In this document: positions 1 through 5,290 of the stretch, piece after piece | How the letters are laid out: every line of letters starts with the position of its first letter | Position numbering within the stretch: position 1 is the stretch's first letter | Source of the DNA: Clostridiales bacterium | GTDB taxonomy: Bacteria > Bacillota > Clostridia > Caldicoprobacterales > UBA3941 | Reading direction: 5' to 3' | Assembly (NCBI GenBank): GCA_012522165.1 | Contig: JAAYKZ010000351.1 | Coordinates: forward strand, 1-5,290 | DNA: 5,290 nt | Translations under genes and position numbers: made by a program | The notes under the pieces: model-generated | Told to the model about the DNA's origin: nothing | Databases searched by the model: none | The model's input: the letters and a program-made list of their open reading frames with translations, nothing else

Positions 1-290
1 CATTAAAGGATTATATTGTTCATACCCATGCCAAAGACGGTATCATGAAGAAAAAGACCGACCCAGAAATAATCTATAACTATTTTGCAGAAGGCGGCAT
101 TGAAGATATGCGCTTAGAGGATTATTTCCTAGAAACTCCCTTGGGTCAAGGCAATGTGGACTTCCCCAAATGGCTGAAGGCTTTAGAGGATATAGGTTAT
201 ACAGGGTTCTTGACCATTGAAAGGGAAGTAGGAGCGAATCCAGAAAAGGATATTGCTGAAGCTGTTAATTTTTTAAAGAAACTTATATAA
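1..290 (+). CDS. Sugar phosphate isomerase/epimerase-like protein (TIM barrel), 3' end only
   Basis: The reading frame is open from the left edge (first full codon at position 3) to TAA at 288-290, giving the last 95 residues of a protein that starts outside the window. The fragment opens with LKDYIVHTHAKDG, matching the metal-ligand strand (HxHxKD) of the xylose isomerase-like / AP endonuclease 2 TIM-barrel superfamily. It continues with GQGNVDFPKWLKALEDIGY and then TIEREVG, where the glutamate on the last barrel strand is the usual final metal ligand, and ends in a helix. Family members are cytoplasmic, metal-dependent isomerases, epimerases or dehydratases acting on sugars and inositols, often encoded beside oxidoreductases and transporters. 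The substrate cannot be told from this fragment. The internal ATG at 45 is not the true start, because conserved family sequence precedes it. A strong terminator follows 11 bases after the stop, so this is the last gene of its operon. Confidence 0.85.
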   Translation, partial: LKDYIVHTHAKDGIMKKKTDPEIIYNYFAEGGIEDMRLEDYFLETPLGQGNVDFPKWLKALEDIGYTGFLTIEREVGANPEKDIAEAVNFLKKLI

Positions 291-301
291 GGAACTGGTA
301 T

Positions 302-342
302 AAAAAAAGAAAGATTCTGCTTTAGCGGATCTTTCTTTTTTT
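302..342. terminator. Bidirectional intrinsic terminator
   Basis: The arm AAAAAAAGAAAGA (302-314) pairs perfectly with TCTTTCTTTTTTT (330-342). The pairing continues inward through a few more pairs, with one wobble and a bulge, to a small TTTA loop at 321-324. Read rightward, the 3' arm supplies the U-tract. Read leftward, the complement of the A-run does the same. It therefore fits the end of both the rightward epimerase gene and the leftward DUF6062 gene. Unusually, the stop codon of the leftward gene (322-324) is the loop itself, so its last eight sense codons are encoded by one arm and its flank. Confidence 0.85.
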
Positions 343-1071
343 GATTTTCAATATGCTTCTGGCTAGAGAGTCTCTTGAGTTGTTCCAGGGTTTGCTGGAG
401 TATTGATAGTTAAACTTCTTTATAAACCACTTTAGATCATTATTTAATTCCTTCATGCTTTGAAATTGGATTTCATAGCTAGTGTCTAAAAAGTTATCCA
501 ACTCTTGTTCTTCCAAGAAGCGAGGGGCATGTTCTACTAGAGTATAAAAGTGCTCCAGACAGAAGCCTTTGCTATTATAATACAGTGATCGAAAGTGTAG
601 ATTATCCTTCCAAAGCTGTATAAGTATCTCTATAAAATCCTGCTCTCTTTCCTCTAAATACTGGCAAAGAGAACAGCTATTTTTAGTGGATTCATTATTA
701 GTATCTTTATAATCTTTTGTGGAAGCTGGTGATATAAATCTTTCTAAAAATCTATGAAAGGCTCCTTTAGGTTGTTCTGGAACATACTTTCTATAATTTA
801 TTGATTTTAGATTGGCAATTTCAAAGTCAAGGAGTTGGCTTAACAATAGTGCTAGACCAAATTTATCCCTATATTTCATAAGGCAAGCAAAATGAATACT
901 ACAAAAGCTGCTATTTTTCAAGGAATTAATAAACTCCTTATCTAATGTCATATTTCCAAACATTCCAGAAATATAAGATTCTTCTGTTTCTTCTAGGATC
1001 TCGCAAAAGGGGCATTCAGATTTTGATTCAAATCGTTCCCATATGGGGAGGGTGTATATTTGTTGTTTCAT
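322..1071 (-). CDS. DUF6062 family protein with two CxxC / FCxxH repeats
   Basis: This encodes a 249-residue protein of unknown function that I recognise as DUF6062-like from its opening (IYTLPIWERFESKSECPFC) and the FGLALLLSQLLDFE segment. It contains two copies of a cysteine/histidine module: C20-PF-C23 with F56-C57-SI-H60, and C133-SL-C136 with F170-C171-LE-H174. The distances between the halves are almost equal (34 and 35 residues), which suggests an internal duplication and two metal (probably zinc) or redox sites. The modules are joined by a charged, probably flexible linker (about 114-131). No signal peptide or membrane segment is visible, so it is probably cytoplasmic. The frame stays open upstream to 1146, but the ATG at 1071 is chosen because AAGGAGG lies five bases before it and family sequence begins right there. 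The very basic tail (KIKKRKIR) is encoded within the terminator. Its molecular role is unknown. Confidence 0.8.
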   Translation of the reverse strand: MKQQIYTLPIWERFESKSECPFCEILEETEESYISGMFGNMTLDKEFINSLKNSSFCSIHFACLMKYRDKFGLALLLSQLLDFEIANLKSINYRKYVPEQPKGAFHRFLERFISPASTKDYKDTNNESTKNSCSLCQYLEEREQDFIEILIQLWKDNLHFRSLYYNSKGFCLEHFYTLVEHAPRFLEEQELDNFLDTSYEIQFQSMKELNNDLKWFIKKFNYQYSSKPWNNSRDSLARSILKIKKRKIR

Positions 1072-1076
1072 AGCTG

Positions 1077-1083
1077 CCTCCTT
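1077..1083 (-). promoter_or_regulatory. Ribosome binding site deciding the DUF6062 start
   Basis: On the minus strand AAGGAGG is followed by CAGCT and then ATG at 1071. The upstream in-frame ATGs (1146 and 1140) have no comparable site, so the 25 extra residues of the longer reading frame are probably untranslated leader. Confidence 0.85.
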
Positions 1084-1182
1084 GTTATTATCATTAACGA
1101 TACTATTTTCTACAGTTTTCAACAAATTATTCAAACCCATTATCACAGTATGTAATGGCAGAAATCTTGGGGGTAGTAGAAA

Positions 1183-2112
1183 GTGCCACCAAAGATTATG
1201 GAAATGCTATATAATAAAATTATCATAAGGAGACGGGATCCAACCAAACCTTTCTTTCTTATGATGTCTTTCGTGAGACCCCACTCACCTTTGGATCCAC
1301 CTCAATATTATTATGATATGTATATCAATGAGGATATGCCAGACTCGCCTGTAGGGGACTGGGCTGAGAAAGAGGATGGCATGAGGGATGCTCTAGTATA
1401 TAATGGATATGGTGGTAGGCTGACGGATAAGGCATTACATAGAGCCAAGGCAGCTTATTATGGCAGCATTACCCATATTGATCATCAGATAGGTAGATTT
1501 CTCCAGGCTATGTTTGATGAAGATGTGTTACACAATACTATTATCCTTTTTACTTCGGATCATGGGGATATGATGGGGGATCATAATTGGTTTAGAAAAT
1601 CTATCCCTTATGAAGGAAGTACGTCTATTCCATTTATTATATATGATCCAGGTAATAATCTAGGGATAAAACCAGGTGCGGTTATTGATAATATAGTAGA
1701 GCTTAGGGATATTATGCCTACTCTGTTAGATGCCGCTGGCGTGGAGATTCCAGAGGCAGTAGAAGGCATGAGCGTAATGCCATTAGTACGGGGAGAGGAT
1801 ATTCCTTGGAGAGAGTATCTCCATGGAGAACATTCTTTTGGTGTTGCTTCTAATCACTATATTGTTACCAAGAGAGATAAATATATATGGTATTCACAAA
1901 CTGGGGAAGAACAATACTTTGATCTGGAAAAGGATCCTATGGAGCTACATAATGGCATAAATGATGAGGACTATAGCCATAAAATAGATTATCTAAGAAA
2001 AATACTTATTAAAGAATTAGAGAGTAGAGAAGAAGGCTATTCAGACGGAAATCAATTGATTGTAGGCTGTTCTCCAAAGGCTACCCTCTCTCATATTAAA
2101 GAAGATAGTTAA
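1183..2112 (+). pseudogene. Sulfatase, 5'-truncated remnant (catalytic N-terminal part missing)
   Basis: The open frame from a GTG at 1183 gives up to 309 residues ending at TAA 2110-2112. Clear sulfatase sequence starts around codon 16: RRRDPTKPFF, then SFVRPHSPLDPP (30-40), HIDHQIGRFL (98-107), FTSDHGDMMGDHNWFRKS (123-140, with the D126-H127 metal-ligand pair and the K139 active-site lysine), and EQYFDLEKDPMELHN (243-257) typical of the C-terminal subdomain. Type I sulfatases hydrolyse sulfate esters and are usually about 450-550 residues long. The missing N-terminal part, roughly 200 residues, carries the CxPSR/CxAxR motif converted to formylglycine and the first metal-binding aspartates, and none of it appears in this window. 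In-frame TAG codons lie at 1174 and 1177, and no ribosome binding site precedes the GTG or the next ATGs (1198, 1204). A stable, active enzyme is therefore unlikely. The remaining frame is intact over about 300 codons, which suggests a recent loss or an assembly join. Confidence 0.75.
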
Positions 2113-2124
2113 CATCTATCCCTT

Positions 2125-2156
2125 TTGCGGGATAACATGCCTATAATTGCGGATAA
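2125..2156. repeat. Short direct repeat upstream of the hemerythrin gene
   Basis: TTGCGGGATAA (2125-2135) recurs as TTGCGGATAA (2147-2156), differing by one G. The copies start 22 bases apart, about two helical turns, so they could be paired protein-binding half-sites. The first copy also overlaps a 6-bp hairpin (TATCCC 2117-2122 / GGGATA 2129-2134) just after the sulfatase stop. That hairpin lacks a T-tract and is a poor terminator. Confidence 0.35.
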
Positions 2157-2165
2157 TATAAATGA

Positions 2166-2196
2166 TTGAATAAGGGAAGATAGGTTTATTTATATT
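2166..2196 (+). promoter_or_regulatory. Possible promoter for the DUF438-hemerythrin gene
   Basis: TTGAAT (2166-2171) and TATATT (2191-2196) resemble sigma-A -35 and -10 boxes, but the 19-base spacer is long. A promoter is expected here because the upstream sulfatase remnant is decayed and the gene has its own leader. The region is so AT-rich that this exact choice is weak. Confidence 0.25.
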
Positions 2197-2207
2197 ATAA
2201 CAGATAA

Positions 2208-2227
2208 GCATCCTAGATAAAGGATGC
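2208..2227 (+). promoter_or_regulatory. 5'-leader hairpin before the hemerythrin-gene ribosome binding site
   Basis: GCATCCT (2208-2214) and AGGATGC (2221-2227) form a perfect 7-bp stem around the loop AGATAA. The hairpin ends 11 bases before the AGGAGG (2239-2244) that serves the ATG at 2253 with an 8-base spacing. No U-tract follows, so it is not a terminator. It could stabilise the mRNA 5' end or be a protein-binding site. Confidence 0.45.
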
Positions 2228-2252
2228 ATAGAAACAATAGGAGGACGATTAA

Positions 2253-3476
2253 ATGAGTGAACTTATAAATAACCGTGAATATAGGCAAAAGGTGCTTAAA
2301 GAGCTAATTATGGAGCTTCATGAGGGTAAAAGTGTCGATGATGTTAAGGAACGCTTTGCAAAGCTTATTGAAGGTGTATCTGTAGCAGAGATTTCCGAGT
2401 TGGAACAAAGGCTTATTATGGAGGGTATGCCTGTTGAAGAAGTCCAAAGGCTTTGTGATGTACATGCTGCTGTCTTTAAGGGGTCCATTGAAGATATACA
2501 CAAGCCAGCCTCTTTAGACCAAATACCAGGTCATCCCATGCACACCTTTAAACTGGAGAATAGGGAAATAGAAAAGAGAATCGAAACAAAGGTAAAGCCA
2601 GCATTAGAAGCTTTTGATGAGGCTGATAGTGAGGAAAATGTTGCAAGATTACTTGAATGTTTCAACCAAATGCTGGAAATTGATAAGCATTATAGCCGTA
2701 AGGAAAACTTAGTGTTTCCCTTTCTAGAAAAGGCGGGAATAACAGCTCCACCTAAGGTAATGTGGGGAGTGGATGATGATATTCGGGATCTATTAAAGGA
2801 AGTAAAAGCATTATTAGAGGATTATAAAGGCAATAAGAATGAGGTAGCACAAAAAGCAGAGGGAGCTATTCACCAGATAAAGGAAATGATATTTAAGGAG
2901 GAAAACATACTATTTCCTCTAATGGTGGATACTTTGACCGAGGATGAGTGGCTAACTGTTTACAGAGATAGTGATGAAATAGGATACACCTTTATAACTC
3001 CCCAGGCAGAATGGAAACCCGAGAGGGAGGATTTCATACAGCAAGAGGAACAAGAGTCAGATATTGAAGCTGATGTAATACGTTTTGAGACAGGGATTAT
3101 GTCGGTCCATGAGCTTGAGACAGTGCTTAACCATCTACCTATAGATATTACCTTTGTGGATAAGAATGATAGAGTAAAGTATTTTTCTCAAAGCAGTGAG
3201 CGGATCTTCCCTAGACCTAAGAGTGTAATAGGCAGGACTGTACAAAACTGCCATCCGCCATCTAGTATTCACATAGTAAATAAGATAGTAGAAGATTTTA
3301 AGAGTGGTGCCAAAGACCACGAGGATTTTTGGATTAGAATGGGTGAGAAATTCGTTCTAATTAGATATTTTGCAGTAAGGGATAAAAACGGAGAATATAT
3401 GGGAACTTTAGAAGTATCCCAAGATATTGCACCTTTCCAAAAGCTTGAAGGTGAGAAAAGGCTTTTATCCGATTAG
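2253..3476 (+). CDS. DUF438 / hemerythrin HHE / PAS domain protein
   Basis: This encodes a 407-residue soluble protein with three domains. Residues about 10-80 match DUF438 (helical, with GKSVDDVKERFAKLIEGVS). Residues about 90-230 are a hemerythrin-like HHE bundle with candidate di-iron ligands H97 (HPMHTFKLEN), H146 and E151 (DKHYSRKENLVFPFLEK), and H207 and E217/E218 (HQIKEMIFKEENILFP). Residues about 283-400 are a PAS domain (LPIDITFVDKNDRVKYFSQSSERIFPR, then VIGRTVQNCHPP and a closing MGTLEVSQDI). Hemerythrin-like bundles bind O2, NO or peroxide at a di-iron centre, and PAS domains sense ligand or redox state, so a role in oxygen or nitrosative sensing is inferred. No DNA-binding, kinase or other output domain is present. 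The start is supported by AGGAGG eight bases upstream. The gene appears to be a single-gene unit, and its TAG stop lies one base from the stop of the convergent neighbour. Confidence 0.88.
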   Translation: MSELINNREYRQKVLKELIMELHEGKSVDDVKERFAKLIEGVSVAEISELEQRLIMEGMPVEEVQRLCDVHAAVFKGSIEDIHKPASLDQIPGHPMHTFKLENREIEKRIETKVKPALEAFDEADSEENVARLLECFNQMLEIDKHYSRKENLVFPFLEKAGITAPPKVMWGVDDDIRDLLKEVKALLEDYKGNKNEVAQKAEGAIHQIKEMIFKEENILFPLMVDTLTEDEWLTVYRDSDEIGYTFITPQAEWKPEREDFIQQEEQESDIEADVIRFETGIMSVHELETVLNHLPIDITFVDKNDRVKYFSQSSERIFPRPKSVIGRTVQNCHPPSSIHIVNKIVEDFKSGAKDHEDFWIRMGEKFVLIRYFAVRDKNGEYMGTLEVSQDIAPFQKLEGEKRLLSD

Positions 3477-3477
3477 G

Positions 3478-3741
3478 CTAGATCTTATAGACATACCATT
3501 TACATGACTTTAGTTCATAGCGAATTTCATAGAGTTTTTCCACTCCATTAATTATACTTTGGCAAGTAAATATTATCATAGGGTTGCCCGCCAGTTTCTC
3601 CTCTTTTCGAGTTATAGTGCGGGCTACCCTAACAACTATATAACTCCCATCGAACTGTTCCATCCGAAAACGGATAGGGGTGGGCAGCCCGTCTTGGGTA
3701 AACCATGCAATCATTTCTATGGGTTTCATTAACACTTTCAT
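3478..3741 (-). CDS. Small hypothetical protein downstream of the Y-family polymerase
   Basis: This encodes an 87-residue protein that I cannot assign to a named family, though the pattern looks like a real, folded protein. It begins MKPIEMIAWFTQDGLPTPIRFRM and continues with alternating hydrophobic stretches (SYIVVRVAR, PMIIFTCQSI, YEIRYEL) that suggest a small beta-rich fold, ending in KWYVYKI. Cysteines are at 60 and 80. No signal peptide or membrane helix is visible. It lies on the same strand as the polymerase, 101 bases downstream of it, and could be co-transcribed with it. My impression, from memory and not from a search, is that proteins of this kind sit beside such polymerases in other Clostridia. 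The chosen ATG (3741) has only a weak GGTGAT-like site. The in-frame ATG at 3729 has none. The stop codon faces the hemerythrin-gene stop with one base between. Function is unknown; a polymerase accessory role is a hypothesis. Confidence 0.65.
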   Translation of the reverse strand: MKVLMKPIEMIAWFTQDGLPTPIRFRMEQFDGSYIVVRVARTITRKEEKLAGNPMIIFTCQSIINGVEKLYEIRYELKSCKWYVYKI

Positions 3742-3810
3742 AATATCACCATAACCTCAGTTATAATAGTAATAGGAAATATATGCATAGCTAATTAGTA
3801 TGGATATAAG

Positions 3811-3834
3811 AAAATTATTGATGGAATTCAATAA
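3811..3834 (-). other. Weak AT-rich hairpin between polymerase and small gene
   Basis: On the minus strand TTATTGA (3834-3828) and TCAATAA (3821-3815) form a 7-bp stem around a six-base loop, followed by TTTT (3814-3811). It starts nine bases after the polymerase stop. With a single G-C pair it would at most partly terminate transcription before the small gene. The same stretch also holds a possible weak promoter on that strand, TTGAAT (3831-3826) with TATATC (3808-3803) at 17-base spacing, so the small gene might be expressed separately. Confidence 0.3.
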
Positions 3835-3842
3835 AGGCGCAA

Positions 3843-5096
3843 TTATAACAAACTTGACATCATAGGATATTCCTCCTCCTGTATGACACCACCCATCATG
3901 GGGTTTAACCCAGAGTGCAAAAAACATGAACGCATAATGGAATTCCATCCATATTGAGTTCTAATTTCATCAACAGCAGTATCCAGGGCATTTTGTCTTT
4001 CTATGTCCGGCTCAAAGAAAGATAGCTGATAAAAATCATCACTATATAATTCAGAAGCACGAACTCCCAGGTGTCGTAGGGGGTGCCCTTGCCATATTTC
4101 ATCAAATAGTTGACAGGCGATCCTATATAGAATATTGGTGGAATGGGTAGGCACATTCAGTTTTCGTTGGTGAGAGCAGGATTCAAAATCCCTATCTTTA
4201 ATAAACACCGATAGAACTCCCGCTGATTTTCTTATATTCCTAAGGCGCATAGCAACGGTTTCAGTAAGGGATAATAATGCTCTATGGCCGGTTTTTCTAT
4301 CTTCTATATCAAAGGGCAAGGTGCTGGAGTTTCCTATCCCCTTTACAGGGAAGTCCTGACGAACAGGTGAATTTTCTATGCCGTTGGCAAACTCCCAGAT
4401 AAGGCGGCCGTGACTCTTAAACCATTGCATTAATAGGTTTGGATCTGTTGTGGCCAAATCTCCTATGGTAAATATACCCTTTTTATGAAGTTTAAAGGTA
4501 GTGGACCGTCCTACCATAAACAATTCTTCTACAGGCAAAGGCCACATTTTATCCTGAATTTCATGGGGGAAGAGAGTATGTACTTTGTCGGGTTTTTGCA
4601 GGTCTGATGCCATTTTTGCAAGAAGTTTGTTACTGGAAATACCTATATTTACAGTAAAACCCAATTCCTTTTTTACTCGTTCCTTAATTTTATGGGCAGC
4701 ATTTACGAAATCTCCCCAATGAACTTCCATATTGGTGAAATCAAGAAAAACTTCGTCTATGGAGAATTGTTGTATAGAGGGAGAATATTCTTCGAGTATA
4801 GAAATCAAGGCCTTGCTGCACTGCATATATAAATGATATCTAGGCGGAACAACTACCAGTTCAGGACACTTTAGTTTAGCAGAATACAAGGACTCCCCTG
4901 TCTTAATTTTATAGGGCTTGGTAGGAATAGATTTTGCTAGAACTATGCCCCTACGGGCAGTAACATCTCCGCCTACTACTGATGGAATAGTTCTAAGATC
5001 TAAAGTATCACCGTGTTGCAGGCGATAAACTGCCTCCCAGGATAAATATGCTGAGTTTACGTCAATATGAAAAATGATACGATTTTTAGCTTCCAT
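3843..5096 (-). CDS. SOS-regulated Y-family translesion DNA polymerase (Pol IV/UmuC-like)
   Basis: This encodes a 417-residue error-prone polymerase that copies past damaged template bases. The palm carries the catalytic carboxylates D12 (HIDVNSAYLSW) and D114-E115 (FSIDEVFLDF). Y17, five residues after D12, is at the place of the aromatic steric gate that excludes ribonucleotides. NIGISSNKLLAKMASDLQKPDK (150-171) is the conserved palm segment, and residues about 184-216 form the thumb helix-hairpin-helix (LPVEELFMVGRSTTFKLHKKGIFTIGDLA). The little-finger domain occupies about 250-355. QLSFF (357-361) fits a beta-clamp-binding motif, followed by a tail of about 56 residues ending EEEYPMMSSLL. 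Length is normal or slightly long against E. coli Pol IV (about 350) and close to UmuC (about 420), and no catalytic residue is missing. The DVNSAY form of the first motif is what I associate with a clostridial subgroup, so dinB, umuC or uvrX cannot be chosen safely. The ATG at 5096 follows AAAGGAGG at six-base spacing. The promoter contains an SOS box. Confidence 0.93.
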   Translation of the reverse strand: MEAKNRIIFHIDVNSAYLSWEAVYRLQHGDTLDLRTIPSVVGGDVTARRGIVLAKSIPTKPYKIKTGESLYSAKLKCPELVVVPPRYHLYMQCSKALISILEEYSPSIQQFSIDEVFLDFTNMEVHWGDFVNAAHKIKERVKKELGFTVNIGISSNKLLAKMASDLQKPDKVHTLFPHEIQDKMWPLPVEELFMVGRSTTFKLHKKGIFTIGDLATTDPNLLMQWFKSHGRLIWEFANGIENSPVRQDFPVKGIGNSSTLPFDIEDRKTGHRALLSLTETVAMRLRNIRKSAGVLSVFIKDRDFESCSHQRKLNVPTHSTNILYRIACQLFDEIWQGHPLRHLGVRASELYSDDFYQLSFFEPDIERQNALDTAVDEIRTQYGWNSIMRSCFLHSGLNPMMGGVIQEEEYPMMSSLL

Positions 5097-5102
5097 GATA
5101 TT

Positions 5103-5110
5103 CCTCCTTT
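5103..5110 (-). promoter_or_regulatory. Ribosome binding site of the Y-family polymerase
   Basis: AAAGGAGG on the minus strand, six bases before the ATG at 5096, is a near-perfect complement to the 16S rRNA end. It predicts strong translation once the SOS promoter is relieved. Confidence 0.85.
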
Positions 5111-5121
5111 GGAGTAACTTT

Positions 5122-5150
5122 ATTATACCAGAACATATGTTCGGTGTAAA
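5122..5150 (-). promoter_or_regulatory. Sigma-A type promoter of the polymerase gene
   Basis: On the minus strand TTTACA (5150-5145, five of six matches to TTGACA) is separated by exactly 17 bases from a consensus TATAAT (5127-5122). Transcription should start near 5115, giving a leader of only about 20 bases before the start codon. The operator for LexA lies in the spacer. Confidence 0.85.
5130..5143. promoter_or_regulatory. SOS box (LexA operator)
   Basis: AGAACATATGTTCG contains the perfect palindrome GAAC-ATAT-GTTC (5131-5142). It matches the Gram-positive LexA consensus CGAACNNNNGTTCG at all but one outer position. It fills the -35/-10 spacer of the polymerase promoter, so bound LexA would block RNA polymerase directly. 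DNA damage, through RecA-stimulated LexA cleavage, should induce the gene. Confidence 0.9.
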
Positions 5151-5290
5151 GGGGTAAAACTAGTATGATAGCGTCAATTTACTGTAGGGAAAAGAAGAAT
5201 AGATAACATCCTGGGATATTTTTACTTAAAGTTACAGTTCCCATATATTCAGATGACTGTTTGGTATTATAGTTTTATCTACACCATTAA
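5151..5290. other. Intergenic region upstream of the polymerase, no feature recognised
   Basis: These 140 bases run from the polymerase promoter to the right edge. All frames are short or closed, and I see no convincing terminator, repeat or RNA structure. Confidence 0.5.

Noticed and set aside
1098..1214. Short + strand frame giving MAEILGVVESATKDYGNAI before a TAA at 1212, just upstream of the sulfatase remnant.
   Set aside because: It looks mildly protein-like but has no ribosome binding site, no family I recognise, and overlaps the DUF6062 leader. It could be debris of a deleted gene, but that cannot be shown.
1043..1228. Plus-strand 61-codon frame opposite the DUF6062 start region.
   Set aside because: It is antisense to the supported start of the DUF6062 gene and lacks a ribosome binding site or recognisable sequence.
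2304..2503. Two minus-strand frames inside the DUF438-hemerythrin gene.
   Set aside because: They lie wholly inside a well-supported coding sequence on the other strand, with no ribosome binding site or recognisable protein.
3135..3320. Minus-strand 61-codon frame inside the PAS-encoding region.
   Set aside because: Shadow of the real gene; composition does not resemble a protein family.
3757..3948. Minus-strand 63-codon frame overlapping the polymerase 3' end.
   Set aside because: Most of it is an out-of-frame shadow of the polymerase. The GGAGGAGG before ATGATG near 3865 lies in the polymerase's own frame, encodes its EEEYPMM tail and leads only to six codons.
3937..3948. Perfect 12-bp palindrome ATGGAATTCCAT.
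   Set aside because: It lies within the polymerase coding sequence, has no loop, and has no partner copy. Probably chance.
5232..5288. Minus-strand open frame entering from the right edge and ending at TAA (5234-5232), 18 codons.
   Set aside because: Too short to support as the end of a gene, and no terminator follows it.

Overview
The window looks like chromosomal DNA from a low-GC Gram-positive anaerobe of the Clostridia. The evidence is AT-rich codon use (ATA, AGA, TTA), strong AGGAGG-type ribosome binding sites, a Bacillus/Clostridium-type SOS box (GAAC-N4-GTTC), and protein families common in that group (DUF6062, DUF438-hemerythrin-PAS, and a clostridial type of Y-family polymerase). 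I cannot name the species.

Layout from left to right. Positions 1-290 hold the 3' end of a sugar phosphate isomerase/epimerase-like TIM-barrel gene (+). Positions 302-342 hold a strong bidirectional hairpin terminator, and the stop codon of the next gene (DUF6062 family, -, 322-1071) lies in its loop. Positions 1183-2112 (+) encode the C-terminal part of a sulfatase whose N-terminal catalytic portion is missing, probably a deletion remnant. Positions 2113-2252 are an intergenic leader with a near-perfect direct repeat and a hairpin just before the ribosome binding site of a DUF438-hemerythrin-PAS sensor-like protein (+, 2253-3476). One base after its stop is the stop of a convergent small conserved-type protein (-, 3478-3741). 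That gene lies downstream of a Y-family translesion DNA polymerase (-, 3843-5096). The polymerase has a near-consensus promoter with an SOS operator inside the -35/-10 spacer. Positions 5151-5290 hold nothing I can identify.

Functionally these are several unrelated units. The epimerase end and the sulfatase remnant suggest a carbohydrate or sulfated-glycan catabolic locus that has been rearranged. The hemerythrin-PAS protein is a probable O2/NO/redox-responsive protein. The polymerase and possibly the 87-residue protein form a DNA-damage-inducible unit. I found no CRISPR array, tRNA, rRNA or insertion sequence. I do not see a clearly novel system. The best leads are the small protein next to the SOS polymerase, the terminator/stop-codon overlap, and the deletion scar at the sulfatase.
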